Source of the DNA: Cyclobacteriaceae bacterium YHN15
Lineage (GTDB): Bacteria; Bacteroidota; Bacteroidia; Cytophagales; Cyclobacteriaceae
Assembly (NCBI GenBank): GCA_003797895.1
Contig: RKQB01000004.1
Span: forward strand, 310,001-374,000
Reading direction: 5' to 3'
DNA: 64,000 nucleotides
Both the position numbers and the translations under genes were made by a program. This document shows, piece by piece, positions 45,387-55,403 of this stretch (positions within the stretch are counted from its first letter, which is position 1; the number at the start of each line of letters is the position of its first letter). The notes beneath the pieces were generated by a model. The model searched no databases, had not been told where the DNA came from, and was given only the letters and a program-made list of their open reading frames with translations.

Positions 45387-47483
45387 TTATCTGTTGAATT
45401 GGTACCTCAGCTGAAAAACAGTTTCCGTTATCCGGTTTCCATCAATTTGCTGCAAACCTGAGCCAATAATCTCCCTGTCCGTATAAATAGTTCTGCCAAA
45501 CCTTGCCCAAAAACTAAGTTTGGGACTCATTTTGTACTGAGCTAAAAAATAATACCTTAGACCCTGACCGCTTAAAGCGGGTATTGAAAAGAGCCATAGC
45601 ACATTTCTTTCATAAATAAATTGTCGGTTGTCAAAATCATCTGTGTCGAAAAGGACAAACCTGGAGGAAAGACGCCACTTTTCTTTATCTATATTGAAGT
45701 CCTGGCTGATGGCAAAGCCTCTTGTTTTTCTTCCTCCAAATTGAAAACTACTGGCTGTTACCCTGGATTTGAAACTCCAAACTCTATCCACCCTTTGGTC
45801 AAGGTTCACCACAATATTCCTTTTCAATCCCTGATCTAAAAGAAAAGGAGATTGAAACCCCGGATATTCACTGATATTCCTTGCTTTGGATTCTTCTCTT
45901 AACTGAATGAATAGCGTAGTATTTTTTGAAGGACGGTAGTTTAATCTTGTCAACCATTCATACCCAGTAGAAGGTGCATAAACCCTATATCGCAACCATG
46001 GAAATTCGAATCTATCATAATAATAAGTTAAAGTGAATTTTTGATTGGGTTTAAAATGCAGCCCTAAATACAATCCTTTTTCATTGATTGTTCTGGAATT
46101 TTCAGAAAAGGAATTCCCATAAAAAGTATGGAAATCGCGGTCATATGATCTCCAAAGTACTGAAAAAGCCAATTTGGGATGGAGACTGCTCATCATACCT
46201 AAAACAGCGCCTTTTCCACCACTGCCTGAAATCGCCGCCTCTCCGAAGAAGAAGTAATTTTGAAAATTCCGGGTAAAATAAAGGCTATGGATGTGATTGT
46301 ATTGACCGGAAAATTCATATTGATTATAGACTCTTTTGGCCCTGAAAAATGGCTGGCTAAACTGCGTCCAAAGCGTATTAATTCCCAACTGGAAGCTCTG
46401 TTTCCTGTTTTGATAATGAAGATTTCCACCAATGTTTTTTTCTCTGAGACGGTTTTTATAACTGATTTCCGTAGGAGTCCGGTGAAGCCCACTGGTTTGA
46501 AGGGAGGCAATGATCTCTTTTTCCATTTCGCTGGTGTCGGTAGCTGAAACTTGAATATTCCCATCCCGTGGTGCATCCGAGGCCATTACAGTTAAGTTGA
46601 GGGGACCAGCTTGGTAAGTAGCGGCAATACCCCTGAAAAAACCGTATTCAAGGGCTGCTGTATAGGGCCTTACTCCAATGCTGCTTCTTCGGATAGTGGT
46701 AATGGTTTCAGCACCCTTTCCAGCTGAAAAACCTGCCCCAAAAACCAGTCCTTGTCCAAATTGCAACTGGTAATCACCAATACTGATTGCTTTCCATTTT
46801 CCACGATTATACACTGTAAAATGATAAGACAAAAAGTTAAATCCATAGCGGTTGGTGCTCCTGTCCCAAGTAAATTCCTCCCCGGGATCTTTGTCTAGGG
46901 TAAACCCCAAACTGAAATCTTTTGAATGTTGAATCCGGAATCTACCATACAGGCTGTTTGGATCTCCCAAATAGCGGCTGGAAATCCTTCCGTTCAAGGT
47001 GTCAGGAGCTGTAAACCCCCTTCTTGTTTCCCATATCCGCCTATGTCTAAATATAAAATAGGTATCTTTTTCCTTTGAAATTCTTTCAATTAGGGGCCTT
47101 TTAGACCTTTGATCCTCGTCTATCACTACAAAAGGAAGCAGTTTATATATGGTTTCTAAATCAAATTCAGGAATAGCCTGTAATTCATAGATGGATAAAA
47201 AATCCCCAAAAATCCTCCTATATTCAAAGAAATTGTTGATTTGGATAGGAGTGAGGATATATAGGGATTTTAAAATTTCAGGTGAAGTCTTGTTGAGATT
47301 GATGGGATTAAGCAATATCTGTAACAAACCTTCATATTGATCATCATAGTTTTCATCAGTACCTTGCATGGCAAATAATTCCTCTATAAATAATTCCATA
47401 TCTATTTCTCCCTTTTTCAAAATTTGTCCAAATGATGAATTGAAAAGGAAAAAGGAAATAAATAAGAAGGCATAGAATTTCAT
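45387..47483 (-). CDS. Helix-hairpin-helix protein with predicted outer-membrane beta barrel
   Basis: A 698-residue exported protein. After a signal peptide (1-19) comes a ComEA-like double HhH region (about 48-115: NLNKTSPEILKSLYILTP and FLSIYELQAIPEFDLETIYKLLP), then about 550 residues of alternating aromatic beta strands ending in QLRYQFNR, which look like a beta barrel. A periplasmic DNA- or protein-binding HhH tied to an outer-membrane pore is unusual. Its start overlaps the stop of the PorV-like gene by four bases, so the two are probably made together. Confidence 0.75.
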   Translation of the reverse strand: MKFYAFLFISFFLFNSSFGQILKKGEIDMELFIEELFAMQGTDENYDDQYEGLLQILLNPINLNKTSPEILKSLYILTPIQINNFFEYRRIFGDFLSIYELQAIPEFDLETIYKLLPFVVIDEDQRSKRPLIERISKEKDTYFIFRHRRIWETRRGFTAPDTLNGRISSRYLGDPNSLYGRFRIQHSKDFSLGFTLDKDPGEEFTWDRSTNRYGFNFLSYHFTVYNRGKWKAISIGDYQLQFGQGLVFGAGFSAGKGAETITTIRRSSIGVRPYTAALEYGFFRGIAATYQAGPLNLTVMASDAPRDGNIQVSATDTSEMEKEIIASLQTSGLHRTPTEISYKNRLREKNIGGNLHYQNRKQSFQLGINTLWTQFSQPFFRAKRVYNQYEFSGQYNHIHSLYFTRNFQNYFFFGEAAISGSGGKGAVLGMMSSLHPKLAFSVLWRSYDRDFHTFYGNSFSENSRTINEKGLYLGLHFKPNQKFTLTYYYDRFEFPWLRYRVYAPSTGYEWLTRLNYRPSKNTTLFIQLREESKARNISEYPGFQSPFLLDQGLKRNIVVNLDQRVDRVWSFKSRVTASSFQFGGRKTRGFAISQDFNIDKEKWRLSSRFVLFDTDDFDNRQFIYERNVLWLFSIPALSGQGLRYYFLAQYKMSPKLSFWARFGRTIYTDREIIGSGLQQIDGNRITETVFQLRYQFNR

Positions 47484-48301
47484 CTTTCATGCAATAAATA
47501 ATTAAATGAAAAGTGATGGGTATAGCCTAACTGAGGATGTTGTGTCATGGCATAATCTATCTGGACTTTTCTGGCATTGAACCCGATTCCAAAGTATAGT
47601 GATTGGGCCAAGGTATTTATACCGGATCTTGCCCAGAACCTTTGCAATAGGTTATATTCCAGGCCGAGTTTGATCAATGGTTCCAATAAGATGTCTTTTT
47701 CGGCTTCCACATTGAGCATTACTTTATCGGATGGCCTGTAAGATATTCCTGCTTTTACTACTGTTGGCAAATGATCTGGAGAGTTTTTTCCATATTTTGA
47801 TCTGTTGGGATTATAAATATGGGCACCAAAGAACAACTCAGGAGAAAGTTCTGCCACCCCACCAAATTCAATGACTGCTGCCCTTCCGGTTCCAAATCCT
47901 TCAATGCTGGTCTGGAAATAATTTACCTTTATGCCTAAACTGGCAATTCCCAACTGATTGGAGAAACCGAGACCAAATTGAGTTTGGGTAAAATAATCAG
48001 ATCCAAAAGTGGAAACACCAATTCCCATGGCTGATTTTTCTTTTTTTAAAAGGGCAGCTGCAGCCAGCGTAGTAAGTTCATCAAGATTCAGCCTATGGTC
48101 ATAGGAAAATGTAACCTGGGAAGCTTTAGCTCTGCTAAGCCCTCCAATGTTATTGAAAATGCTCCATATATCTCCCAAGGTGACATTGGCGTTACCCAAT
48201 CCAGTGCTTCTGGCCCCTTTGGGAAGTGTCTCAGTTCCGCTTTGTGAAAAAACAGCATGAATAAAACTTAAACTGAGACATATAAAAATAACCCTCTTCA
48301 T
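47480..48301 (-). CDS. PorV/PorQ-like outer-membrane protein
   Basis: A 273-residue exported protein with signal peptide (MKRVIFICLSLSFIHAVFSQ). The GARSTGLGNANVTLGDIWSIFNN segment is typical of the PorV/PorQ and FadL-like barrel families, followed by repeated amphipathic strands. In this phylum such proteins serve type IX secretion or related outer-membrane roles. Whether it is a true T9SS part is unknown; no por genes are near. Translationally coupled to the HhH-barrel gene. Confidence 0.75.
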   Translation of the reverse strand: MKRVIFICLSLSFIHAVFSQSGTETLPKGARSTGLGNANVTLGDIWSIFNNIGGLSRAKASQVTFSYDHRLNLDELTTLAAAALLKKEKSAMGIGVSTFGSDYFTQTQFGLGFSNQLGIASLGIKVNYFQTSIEGFGTGRAAVIEFGGVAELSPELFFGAHIYNPNRSKYGKNSPDHLPTVVKAGISYRPSDKVMLNVEAEKDILLEPLIKLGLEYNLLQRFWARSGINTLAQSLYFGIGFNARKVQIDYAMTQHPQLGYTHHFSFNYLLHER

Positions 48302-48596
48302 AAAAAATGTGAGAAAACTTAGTTGAAAATAGGAATGAATAAGGTCCTTTTGAAATTATAATCGGATAATAAACGGATAAATTGACGGTGAGAAGCAAGA
48401 AGCAAGAGGCAAGAGACAAGAAGCAAGAGAGACTGGGGTAAGTTCGAATTGGGATTTCGAATTCCGAAAAAATTTGCAATTATGAATTAAGAATTAGGAA
48501 TTGTGTATTAATCATGGACAGGGGTAAATTGGTAGTGCTATTTCGGATTTCAGAAAATCCGAATACCTTGTAATTTGGATTTTTGGAGTTTGGATC
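48302..48596. other. Intergenic region with heptamer repeats
   Basis: No gene is supported in these 295 bases. An 82-codon minus-strand frame across it is a by-product of the repeat. The region also has short repeated motifs of the TTCGAATT and AATTAGGAATT kind. Confidence 0.5.
48391..48432. repeat. Six tandem copies of a 7-base unit AGAAGCA
   Basis: Three units are exact AGAAGCA; AGAGGCA, AGAGACA and AGAGAGA are variants. A purine-rich tandem array upstream of the PorV-like gene. Similar purine-rich extragenic arrays are a familiar sight in genomes of this group, from memory rather than a search. Confidence 0.85.
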
Positions 48597-50051
48597 TTAA
48601 AAAGGGGCTCTGAAATTTATGAAAAAGGAACTTTCATTTTGGTTATTGATGGAATATTCAAACCTGAAAACCATATCGTACAATGTTACCATATCCAGGC
48701 CTAAACCATATCCAAAAAGGTATGAATTGGTCAGTCTCAGATTTTCGGGCAATCTATTTTTGTCATTGACAAATCCCTGGTCAAAATTTGCACTTAGGTA
48801 AAATTTAAAAGGGATATAAGAAAACTCATCCAAAGGCACATAATTACCCACATCAAAGCCAAAATCAAATAATTTGTACCTAAAGCTGTTTTTATGGACC
48901 AATACCATTTGTCCTTCTACCACATTCAGTTCATAGCCCCGGATGAAATTAGGGTTATACCCAATCCCCCTTACCAAGGTAAAGGGCTGCTGTTGGCCAA
49001 AGAAATAATTGAAGGACAGGCCGGTTACCACATGGAACCTGTCATTCAGTCTTTTGTACTTATTGGCATTCATGGTAAATTCAATATCCTGTACATCATC
49101 ACCTTTGAAAAGACCATATTTGTTCAACCCTAAATTGAGTAACTGGCCTTCGGTGGCATAAGCAATATTATCACGCTTATCATGACGATAAACATAGCTT
49201 AGTAGGGAATACCTCAATCTGTTTCCTCCATGGAGGAAATAATCAGGATTTTGCGTAAAAACATCGTCATTTATCCAAGTATTGCTATATCCTGCTGTGA
49301 CAAAATGGAAATTATAATAACTGCCCCTGAACGTATACCTTAGGAAAGTTGAATGGCTTTTTCTCAGCACCTCCTCATTTTCGTTTTGGTAGAAGACCTG
49401 CCGGTTATTGGAAGATTTAACCGGGATATTTTTTTGGGTGAAATAATTGAACTGGGCACTCAAACCATGTTTCTGTTTTTTGTCAATATAGGGTTTACTG
49501 TACATCAATTCGAAAGATCTGACGAAACCGAATTGTGCTCCAATCCGTAATTTCTCATTTCTTCCGCCTACATTGTTGTGAATAAGTCTGGCACCGTAAT
49601 TTACTCTTGACAAATCCCTGTTTTGATTGGTCCACCATTCAGCTAAATTACGGTCTGCAAGGTTGAAGATAATATTGGGAATAATATACCACCTTTCGGT
49701 CACGGCCACCAATAACTCAATTTGTTCAGTCCCTGTCAATAATGGGGTGATTTCAACACTGGTAAACAATTGAAGGTTATAAACTTTCTTTTGATCAGCT
49801 TGGATCATCAAGATCAGTTCTTCCCAATCATAGTAAATACCCGTCTGAAGGTCGATTTCCCTTAAAATGATGTTTTTTTTGGTCTTCTCGTTCCCAATTA
49901 TAAAGATATTGTTGATGACTACCTTTCTCGGTGGAATTAAATATACACTATCCTGTTCCTCTATTTCTTCCTGAGCGAAGGATATAGTTCCCATAGCCAC
50001 AAAAAGGAGCAGTAATAAAAAAAGGGTTTTATGTGAGAAAAAAGAATTCAA
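48597..50051 (-). CDS. BamA/TamA-family outer-membrane protein
   Basis: A 484-residue exported protein. The signal peptide covers about 1-26 (LFVAMGTISFAQ). One POTRA-like domain follows (about 40-120: IFIIGNEKTKKNIILREIDLQTG and VYNLQLFTSVEI), then a surface-antigen-type barrel ending in FINFRAPF with a terminal Phe. Short relative to BamA (one POTRA), so a transport or insertion factor of unknown cargo. The start is TTG 50051, since the nearby ATG is out of frame. Confidence 0.82.
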   Translation of the reverse strand: MNSFFSHKTLFLLLLLFVAMGTISFAQEEIEEQDSVYLIPPRKVVINNIFIIGNEKTKKNIILREIDLQTGIYYDWEELILMIQADQKKVYNLQLFTSVEITPLLTGTEQIELLVAVTERWYIIPNIIFNLADRNLAEWWTNQNRDLSRVNYGARLIHNNVGGRNEKLRIGAQFGFVRSFELMYSKPYIDKKQKHGLSAQFNYFTQKNIPVKSSNNRQVFYQNENEEVLRKSHSTFLRYTFRGSYYNFHFVTAGYSNTWINDDVFTQNPDYFLHGGNRLRYSLLSYVYRHDKRDNIAYATEGQLLNLGLNKYGLFKGDDVQDIEFTMNANKYKRLNDRFHVVTGLSFNYFFGQQQPFTLVRGIGYNPNFIRGYELNVVEGQMVLVHKNSFRYKLFDFGFDVGNYVPLDEFSYIPFKFYLSANFDQGFVNDKNRLPENLRLTNSYLFGYGLGLDMVTLYDMVFRFEYSINNQNESSFFINFRAPF

Positions 50052-50126
50052 AACATTTTCATGAGCTAAGTTAACAAAGGAACTTTAATTCATTTAAATT
50101 TCTTATGATTTAAACATTATTGAACA

Positions 50127-50348
50127 TTGAAGACGATTATCCGAAAAGTTGCCATATTTCCTGTATTATTATATCAATATTTGATATCTCCATTATTTCC
50201 TGCCACTTGTAGATATACCCCCACTTGTAGTCAATATACTAAGGAAGCCATTTTAAAACATGGCGTTTTCAAAGGTGGGTGGCTGGGAATAAAAAGAATT
50301 ACAAGTTGTCATCCATGGGGTGGGCATGGTCATGATCCCGTCCCTTGA
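50127..50348 (+). CDS. yidD: Membrane protein insertion efficiency factor YidD
   Basis: A 73-residue protein with [22 protein letters not shown] and the terminal [14 protein letters not shown] that define YidD. It helps YidC-dependent membrane protein insertion. It starts at TTG 50127; no ATG is possible. Its 3' end overlaps the convergent lgt gene by 19 bases. yidC, rnpA and rpmH, its usual neighbours, are not here. Confidence 0.93.
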   Translation: MKTIIRKVAIFPVLLYQYLISPLFPATCRYTPTCSQYTKEAILKHGVFKGGWLGIKRITSCHPWGGHGHDPVP

Positions 50349-51454
50349 TCATTATAGGGTTTGAATCCCTTTTTCATGGCCAGGATTACCAGGATTATTC
50401 CAATTAGAACCAAGGGAATACTTAATGCCTGTCCCATATTAAGGGTCAATTCTTCTTCAAATTCCACCTGATTTTCTTTAAGAAATTCCCAAATAAAGCG
50501 CATTCCAAATACCGAAATCAGGAATAAACCTAAAAACAACCCATCGGGAAGCCTTGATTTATATTTTTGCCACATCCAGAATAAAATCAGAAAAATAATC
50601 AGATAAGAAACCGCCTCATAAATCTGTGTCGGATAACGGGCCACCCCAAAGGTATATACACTGACCAAATAATGATCTCCTTGGTCTGTTAAATCGAATT
50701 TGAGAGGAGTTTCCGGGCTCTCAGCCAGGTATTTTTGAGAACTTCTGAACCTCGTCAAAACATATTTTACATCAGTTTCAATGGCGGTTTTAAGATCCGC
50801 CTCGCTGTATCCACCCTTTTCAACTTTGATATCAAAATTAACAGGAACGACTCCGCTGCCTGTCAGTTCAGATGCCCTGTCCTTGGGTTTATAAGCATCC
50901 ACAGAAGCAACAGGTATTCTTAAAGTTTCCATAATTTCTTCTGCATCTCTGGCAAATACAAAGCCACTATCCGAATCTGTTGGTTTGCCTCCTATTTCAG
51001 AATTCATCAGGTTACCGACTCTTATCAGGGCTCCTGTCATAGCCACTACAATTACTATCCTGTCCACCACCCACAAATAGCTCTGCGTGGGGACTTTTCT
51101 TGCATAAAGATACAAGGCAAAAAGGATGGCAATAGCTGCTCCGTGGCTGGCAAGACCACCTTCCCATACTTTCAAAATATCAATTGGATTACTGAGGTAT
51201 TTTTCAGGTTCATAAAAAAGGACATGCCCTAACCTCGCACCGATGATTGTGGCGAGAACCATATAAATGGTCAATTTATCCACCAACCTTTCATCTTCTC
51301 CCTCTTTCCGGTAGATATAAAACATGATTTGTTGGGAAATGATAAAGCCCAAAGCAAAAAGCAGACTGTACCACCTTAATCTTTCAAAACTTGAAAAAAC
51401 AGCTGGGTTTGGACTCCAGACTACGTAATTTAATATTGATTCTAAAGTTATCAT
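50330..51454 (-). CDS. lgt: Prolipoprotein diacylglyceryl transferase
   Basis: Attaches diacylglycerol to the lipobox Cys of lipoproteins at the inner membrane; this genome encodes several lipoproteins. From ATG 51454 it has 374 residues. Motifs are [37 protein letters not shown] and [14 protein letters not shown] stretch of about 100 residues is inserted after [14 protein letters not shown] and before RYPTQIYEA, where E. coli Lgt is short. A TTG upstream (51472) is a less likely start. Confidence 0.93.
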   Translation of the reverse strand: MITLESILNYVVWSPNPAVFSSFERLRWYSLLFALGFIISQQIMFYIYRKEGEDERLVDKLTIYMVLATIIGARLGHVLFYEPEKYLSNPIDILKVWEGGLASHGAAIAILFALYLYARKVPTQSYLWVVDRIVIVVAMTGALIRVGNLMNSEIGGKPTDSDSGFVFARDAEEIMETLRIPVASVDAYKPKDRASELTGSGVVPVNFDIKVEKGGYSEADLKTAIETDVKYVLTRFRSSQKYLAESPETPLKFDLTDQGDHYLVSVYTFGVARYPTQIYEAVSYLIIFLILFWMWQKYKSRLPDGLFLGLFLISVFGMRFIWEFLKENQVEFEEELTLNMGQALSIPLVLIGIILVILAMKKGFKPYNDQGTGS

Positions 51455-51493
51455 ACCATGATTATTTACCAAAGTGTGTGAAATTACCCATTT

Positions 51494-53341
51494 TTAGTAA
51501 CTATCCAATTCTTTTAATTCATCTTCATATGCTCCGGATAAAATGGGAAACCTATACCAGGTCTTTGGATCCACATTGAATTCATCCAAATGAAAAGATG
51601 GAGCAAGCCTTTCTCTTTTCCATTGGTTTCTGGACCATAGGCTAAAGAATTTTTTTATGTAATGCTTCAGTGTTTTTTCCTCTACCTCTACTTCTTCTTT
51701 CAAAATCAAAAATACGTCCAATGGAGATCTTTTGTCCCTGATGGCCAATTTTTCAATTTCAACTATCAAGGAATAGGGCATAAGATCAGCTTCATCTGTT
51801 TGCTGTTTTTCTGAGGGCCTTAATTCAGCAGTGGGCTGTAAGCTGTTCACCTTTTGCAATCCATTGTAATGCAGTTCATTTTCAGCCCATTTCAGCCATT
51901 GAATGATGAAATACTTATCAACAGCGGCAATGGGAGAAATACTTCCACTTGTATCTCCGTCCATAGTAGTATACCCCACGTCACCCTCGCTTCTGTTAGA
52001 GGTACTCAGCAGCAAAGCATTTTTTATATTTGCCAACATCCAAATAATCGGTGACCGGGCCCTTGCCTGTATGTTCTGCAAAGCTAAGTCATCTTCCTTC
52101 CAACTAAGTTTCCTTCCTAATGCTTTTTCAATTTTTTCCGTATAGGATTTTACTTCTTCGGAAATCTCCCAATGTAAAAATTCTGCCCCGATGCTTTCTG
52201 AAAGTAATTTAGCACTTTGAAAGGTGGCAAAAGATGAATTTTCAGAGGCCTGATAGGCAGTAGTCAGAATTTGGCCTATAAAATCCTTTACAGGGTTATC
52301 TGTTTGTGGAATAAAAGGAATTCCTGATTTTTCGACAAATTTTACTAACCCCAATTCCTCAATACCTCTTCTTACCATTTCAGCTACCAAAACAGCGATG
52401 GTGGAGGAATCCGCCCCTCCGCTCAGGGACAGGACAAAACCCTTACTCTTGCTTTTCCTCATGTAATCGAAAAGGCCTAAGGATGAAGCCTTGACAAATT
52501 CCTCATTTTTATCATGCCTACTTTCCAAGGCCACATAAGCATTTCGGGAATTATCAAAATGAAATGTCCTTACCTGAAAGTCTTTAAAAGAAAGAAGTTC
52601 GTTTTTAAGTAGAAGTTCTCCTTTATCCGCTACCATGATTTCCCCATCAAAAATCATCCTTCCACTTTCGTTCCCCAAAAGGTTGATATAACAGTAAGTG
52701 GCATTCAGGAGTAGGGAACTATCTTTGACCAAGGTTTCCCGTTGAATGCTTTTGCCCATGGCGAAGTGGCTGGCACTTGGATTAAAAATGACATCTACCT
52801 TTCTGTCTTTTAATCGATAGCCCGGCCTGAGATCACCTCTCCAGGCATCTTCACAAATTTCAAATCCGTATTTTACCCCGTTTTTCTCAAAAATAAGATC
52901 TCCCAATGGAACATGTTTTCCAAAAAAATCAAATTGAATTACTTCACCATATTGCCATGGGGTAAACCATCTGAACTCATAATGAACCCCATCTATTGCC
53001 ATAAATTGCTTGGCAACAAAACCAATTAACTCCTTATTTTCGATTATGGCGATACAATTATAGACCTTATCGGCTATCCTGACAGGAATTCCTATGGCAA
53101 CGGTGATGTTTTCAGTGAAGGCCAATAACTGATTTAAATACTTTAAAGCTTTCTGTGGATACCAATAACTCAGAAAAAGGTCTTCACTTCCATAGCCTGT
53201 TATGGCCAATTCAGGAAAACAGATTAATTCAGTGCCTAGATCCTTGGCCTCGTTGATTGCTTCAGTGATATGTTGAAGGTTTCCTGGCCAGTCAAGGGGT
53301 GTCTGGTTAACGGTGGCAAATGCAATGTTAAGTTTGGACAT
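51494..53341 (-). CDS. nadE: Glutamine-dependent NAD+ synthetase
   Basis: A two-domain enzyme of 615 residues that makes NAD from deamido-NAD. The N-terminal nitrilase-type glutaminase has E44 (FPELAITGYG), K111 (AKQFMAIDG) and C163 (FEICEDAWRGD). The C-terminal synthetase has the ATP loop SGGADSS near 306. The predicted -7 box TATCTTTG lies at 53374-53381, about 30 bases upstream in the gap behind rnc. Confidence 0.95.
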   Translation of the reverse strand: MSKLNIAFATVNQTPLDWPGNLQHITEAINEAKDLGTELICFPELAITGYGSEDLFLSYWYPQKALKYLNQLLAFTENITVAIGIPVRIADKVYNCIAIIENKELIGFVAKQFMAIDGVHYEFRWFTPWQYGEVIQFDFFGKHVPLGDLIFEKNGVKYGFEICEDAWRGDLRPGYRLKDRKVDVIFNPSASHFAMGKSIQRETLVKDSSLLLNATYCYINLLGNESGRMIFDGEIMVADKGELLLKNELLSFKDFQVRTFHFDNSRNAYVALESRHDKNEEFVKASSLGLFDYMRKSKSKGFVLSLSGGADSSTIAVLVAEMVRRGIEELGLVKFVEKSGIPFIPQTDNPVKDFIGQILTTAYQASENSSFATFQSAKLLSESIGAEFLHWEISEEVKSYTEKIEKALGRKLSWKEDDLALQNIQARARSPIIWMLANIKNALLLSTSNRSEGDVGYTTMDGDTSGSISPIAAVDKYFIIQWLKWAENELHYNGLQKVNSLQPTAELRPSEKQQTDEADLMPYSLIVEIEKLAIRDKRSPLDVFLILKEEVEVEEKTLKHYIKKFFSLWSRNQWKRERLAPSFHLDEFNVDPKTWYRFPILSGAYEDELKELDSY

Positions 53342-53373
53342 ATTCAGGAGTAAAAACTACAAAACACCGATTC

Positions 53374-53381
53374 CAAAGATA
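53374..53381 (-). promoter_or_regulatory. Candidate -7 box for nadE
   Basis: On the minus strand this reads TATCTTTG, an exact TAnnTTTG match, 33 bases before the nadE ATG. It would let nadE be expressed apart from the fab-rnc genes. No clear -33 TTTG. Confidence 0.4.
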
Positions 53382-53386
53382 GTGTT

Positions 53387-54127
53387 CTAAATTGCTATAT
53401 TAAGTTTTTCACAGGCATTTTTGGAAGCCTCTTGTTCTGCTTTCTTTTTGGTGGGCCCTTTTCCTTCGGAAAGCAGTTCCCCCCCCACAAAAAGTTGAAC
53501 ATGAAACTCCTTGAACCGTTGGTTTCCTGTCACCGAAATGGTTTTAAAGTCCACCTCTTTATTCTCTTTTTGGGACCATTCTATGATTTTACTCTTGAAA
53601 TTGGAGGTCGTGGAAATGATATCATCCACATCAAAATGGATGATAATGCACTTGAGAATGAATTTTTTACAAAATTTATATCCCCTGTCCAAATAGACTG
53701 CGCCAACGATTGCCTCAAGCGTATCGCCGTAAATGGATTTATGAGAACTAAGATTTTTACCTTTATACTCATTATTTACCACTTTGGCCAGGCCTATTTT
53801 GATGGCAATTTGATTAAGCGCTTCCCTATTGACTATTCGGGATCGCGTTTCTGTTAAAAATCCCTCGTCCCTAAAAGGAAATTTTAGAAAAAGAAATTCG
53901 GCCACGACCGCACCGAGGACAGCATCTCCAAGATATTCCAGTCTTTCATTGGATATTTTAAAGCCGTTGATGGTTTCCTCAGCTACTGAAACGTGTTTTA
54001 TGGCCAGTTTATAGAGGGATAAATTAAAAGGCTTACTACCGACCATATGTTTTATGGCGGTAGCAAGCCTTTTCTCATTTTTATTATAGAATAATGCTTG
54101 TAATCTGAGTAATCTGGAAAGTTTCAA
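53387..54127 (-). CDS. rnc: Ribonuclease III
   Basis: Double-strand RNA endonuclease of 246 residues. The signature NERLEYLGDAVLG with catalytic E and D is near 61-73, a second set near GDTLEAIVGAVYLD, and a C-terminal dsRNA-binding domain (about 172-244, ending KKKAEQEASKNACEKL). It starts at TTG 54127, two bases after the fabF stop, which fits co-translation. The order acpP-fabF-rnc is standard in bacteria. Confidence 0.95.
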   Translation of the reverse strand: MKLSRLLRLQALFYNKNEKRLATAIKHMVGSKPFNLSLYKLAIKHVSVAEETINGFKISNERLEYLGDAVLGAVVAEFLFLKFPFRDEGFLTETRSRIVNREALNQIAIKIGLAKVVNNEYKGKNLSSHKSIYGDTLEAIVGAVYLDRGYKFCKKFILKCIIIHFDVDDIISTTSNFKSKIIEWSQKENKEVDFKTISVTGNQRFKEFHVQLFVGGELLSEGKGPTKKKAEQEASKNACEKLNIAI

Positions 54128-54129
54128 GG

Positions 54130-55383
54130 TTACCCGTTAATTTTTTTGAAAATAATGGAAGCATTATGTCCACCAAATCCAAAAGTATTACTTAAAGCTG
54201 CCCTGATTTCTCTCTTTTGAGCTTTATTGAAAGTCAGGTTCAATTTGCTGTCAAATTCCTCATCATCAGTGAAGTGGTTTATGGTAGGAGGAACCAAACT
54301 ATTATTGATTGCCAGAATACTGGCAATAGCCTCAATAGCACCGGCTGCACCCAAAAGGTGTCCAGTCATTGATTTAGTACTACTGATGTTCAAGTTATAG
54401 GCATGTTCACCGAACACATTTTGAATGGCTTTTACTTCACTTACATCACCAAGTGGTGTAGATGTGCCGTGCACATTGACATAATCAATGTCCTCAGGTT
54501 TCATGCCTGCATCTGCCAGGGCATTGATCATTACATTCGTAGCGCCCAATCCCTCTGGGTGTGGAGCAGTAAGGTGGTAAGCGTCTGCGGACATTCCGCC
54601 ACCGACTATTTCAGCATAGATTTTTGCTCCTCTGGCTTTGGCATGTTCATATTCTTCCAAAATCAAGCTTCCCGCACCTTCACCCAAGACAAATCCATCT
54701 CTGTCCTTATCAAAAGGTCTGGAGGCGGTCTGTGGAGAATCATTCCTTTGAGAAAGTGCCTTCAGTGCATTAAATCCACCTACTCCCGATTCGGTAATTG
54801 TTGCTTCCGTACCTCCTGTTACGAAGATGTCAGCCTTACCCAATCGAATATAATTGAAGGCATCAATGATGGCGTTGGTTCCCGATGCGCAAGCTGAAAC
54901 AGTTACAAAGTTAGGTCCCCTGAACCCATACTTGATAGAAATAAATCCGGCACAGATATCAGCGATCATCTTTGGAATAAAGAAGGGATTGAATCTAGGT
55001 GTACCATCTCCTTTTGAAAAGGCCATCACCTCATCCTGAAAAGAACGTAATCCACCTATCCCCGAACCCATAATTACCCCAATTCTATCAAGGTTTGATT
55101 TTTCAATATCCAGACCGGAATCAATTATTGCCTGATCGGATGAAATCAAACCCATTTGGGTGAAAAGGTCCATTTTTCTGGCTTCTTTTCTGTCAATAAA
55201 CTGTTCTACATCCAGTCCTTTCACCTCGCAGGCAAATTGGGTCTTGAAAAGAGAAGCATCGAATCTAGTAATAGGAGCAGCACCGCTTACCCCATTTGAC
55301 AGACCGTTCCAGTATTCCTCTACGGTATTGCCAATTGGGGTAAGGGCGCCCAAACCTGTTACTACAACTCTTCTTAAATTCAT
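54130..55383 (-). CDS. fabF: 3-oxoacyl-ACP synthase II
   Basis: Condensing enzyme of fatty-acid elongation, 417 residues. The catalytic triad is C165 (TVSACASGT), a His in VNVHGTSTPLGD and a His in TKSMTGHLLGA, the C-H-H set. It lies 20 bases behind acpP. ATG start at 55383. Confidence 0.96.
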   Translation of the reverse strand: MNLRRVVVTGLGALTPIGNTVEEYWNGLSNGVSGAAPITRFDASLFKTQFACEVKGLDVEQFIDRKEARKMDLFTQMGLISSDQAIIDSGLDIEKSNLDRIGVIMGSGIGGLRSFQDEVMAFSKGDGTPRFNPFFIPKMIADICAGFISIKYGFRGPNFVTVSACASGTNAIIDAFNYIRLGKADIFVTGGTEATITESGVGGFNALKALSQRNDSPQTASRPFDKDRDGFVLGEGAGSLILEEYEHAKARGAKIYAEIVGGGMSADAYHLTAPHPEGLGATNVMINALADAGMKPEDIDYVNVHGTSTPLGDVSEVKAIQNVFGEHAYNLNISSTKSMTGHLLGAAGAIEAIASILAINNSLVPPTINHFTDDEEFDSKLNLTFNKAQKREIRAALSNTFGFGGHNASIIFKKING

Positions 55384-55403
55384 AATGAATTTTAAGTGAT
55401 TAT

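Noticed and set aside
48231..48479. 82-codon minus-strand frame upstream of the PorV-like gene
   Set aside because: It overlaps the start of the PorV-like gene and translates the heptamer repeat; composition is not protein-like.
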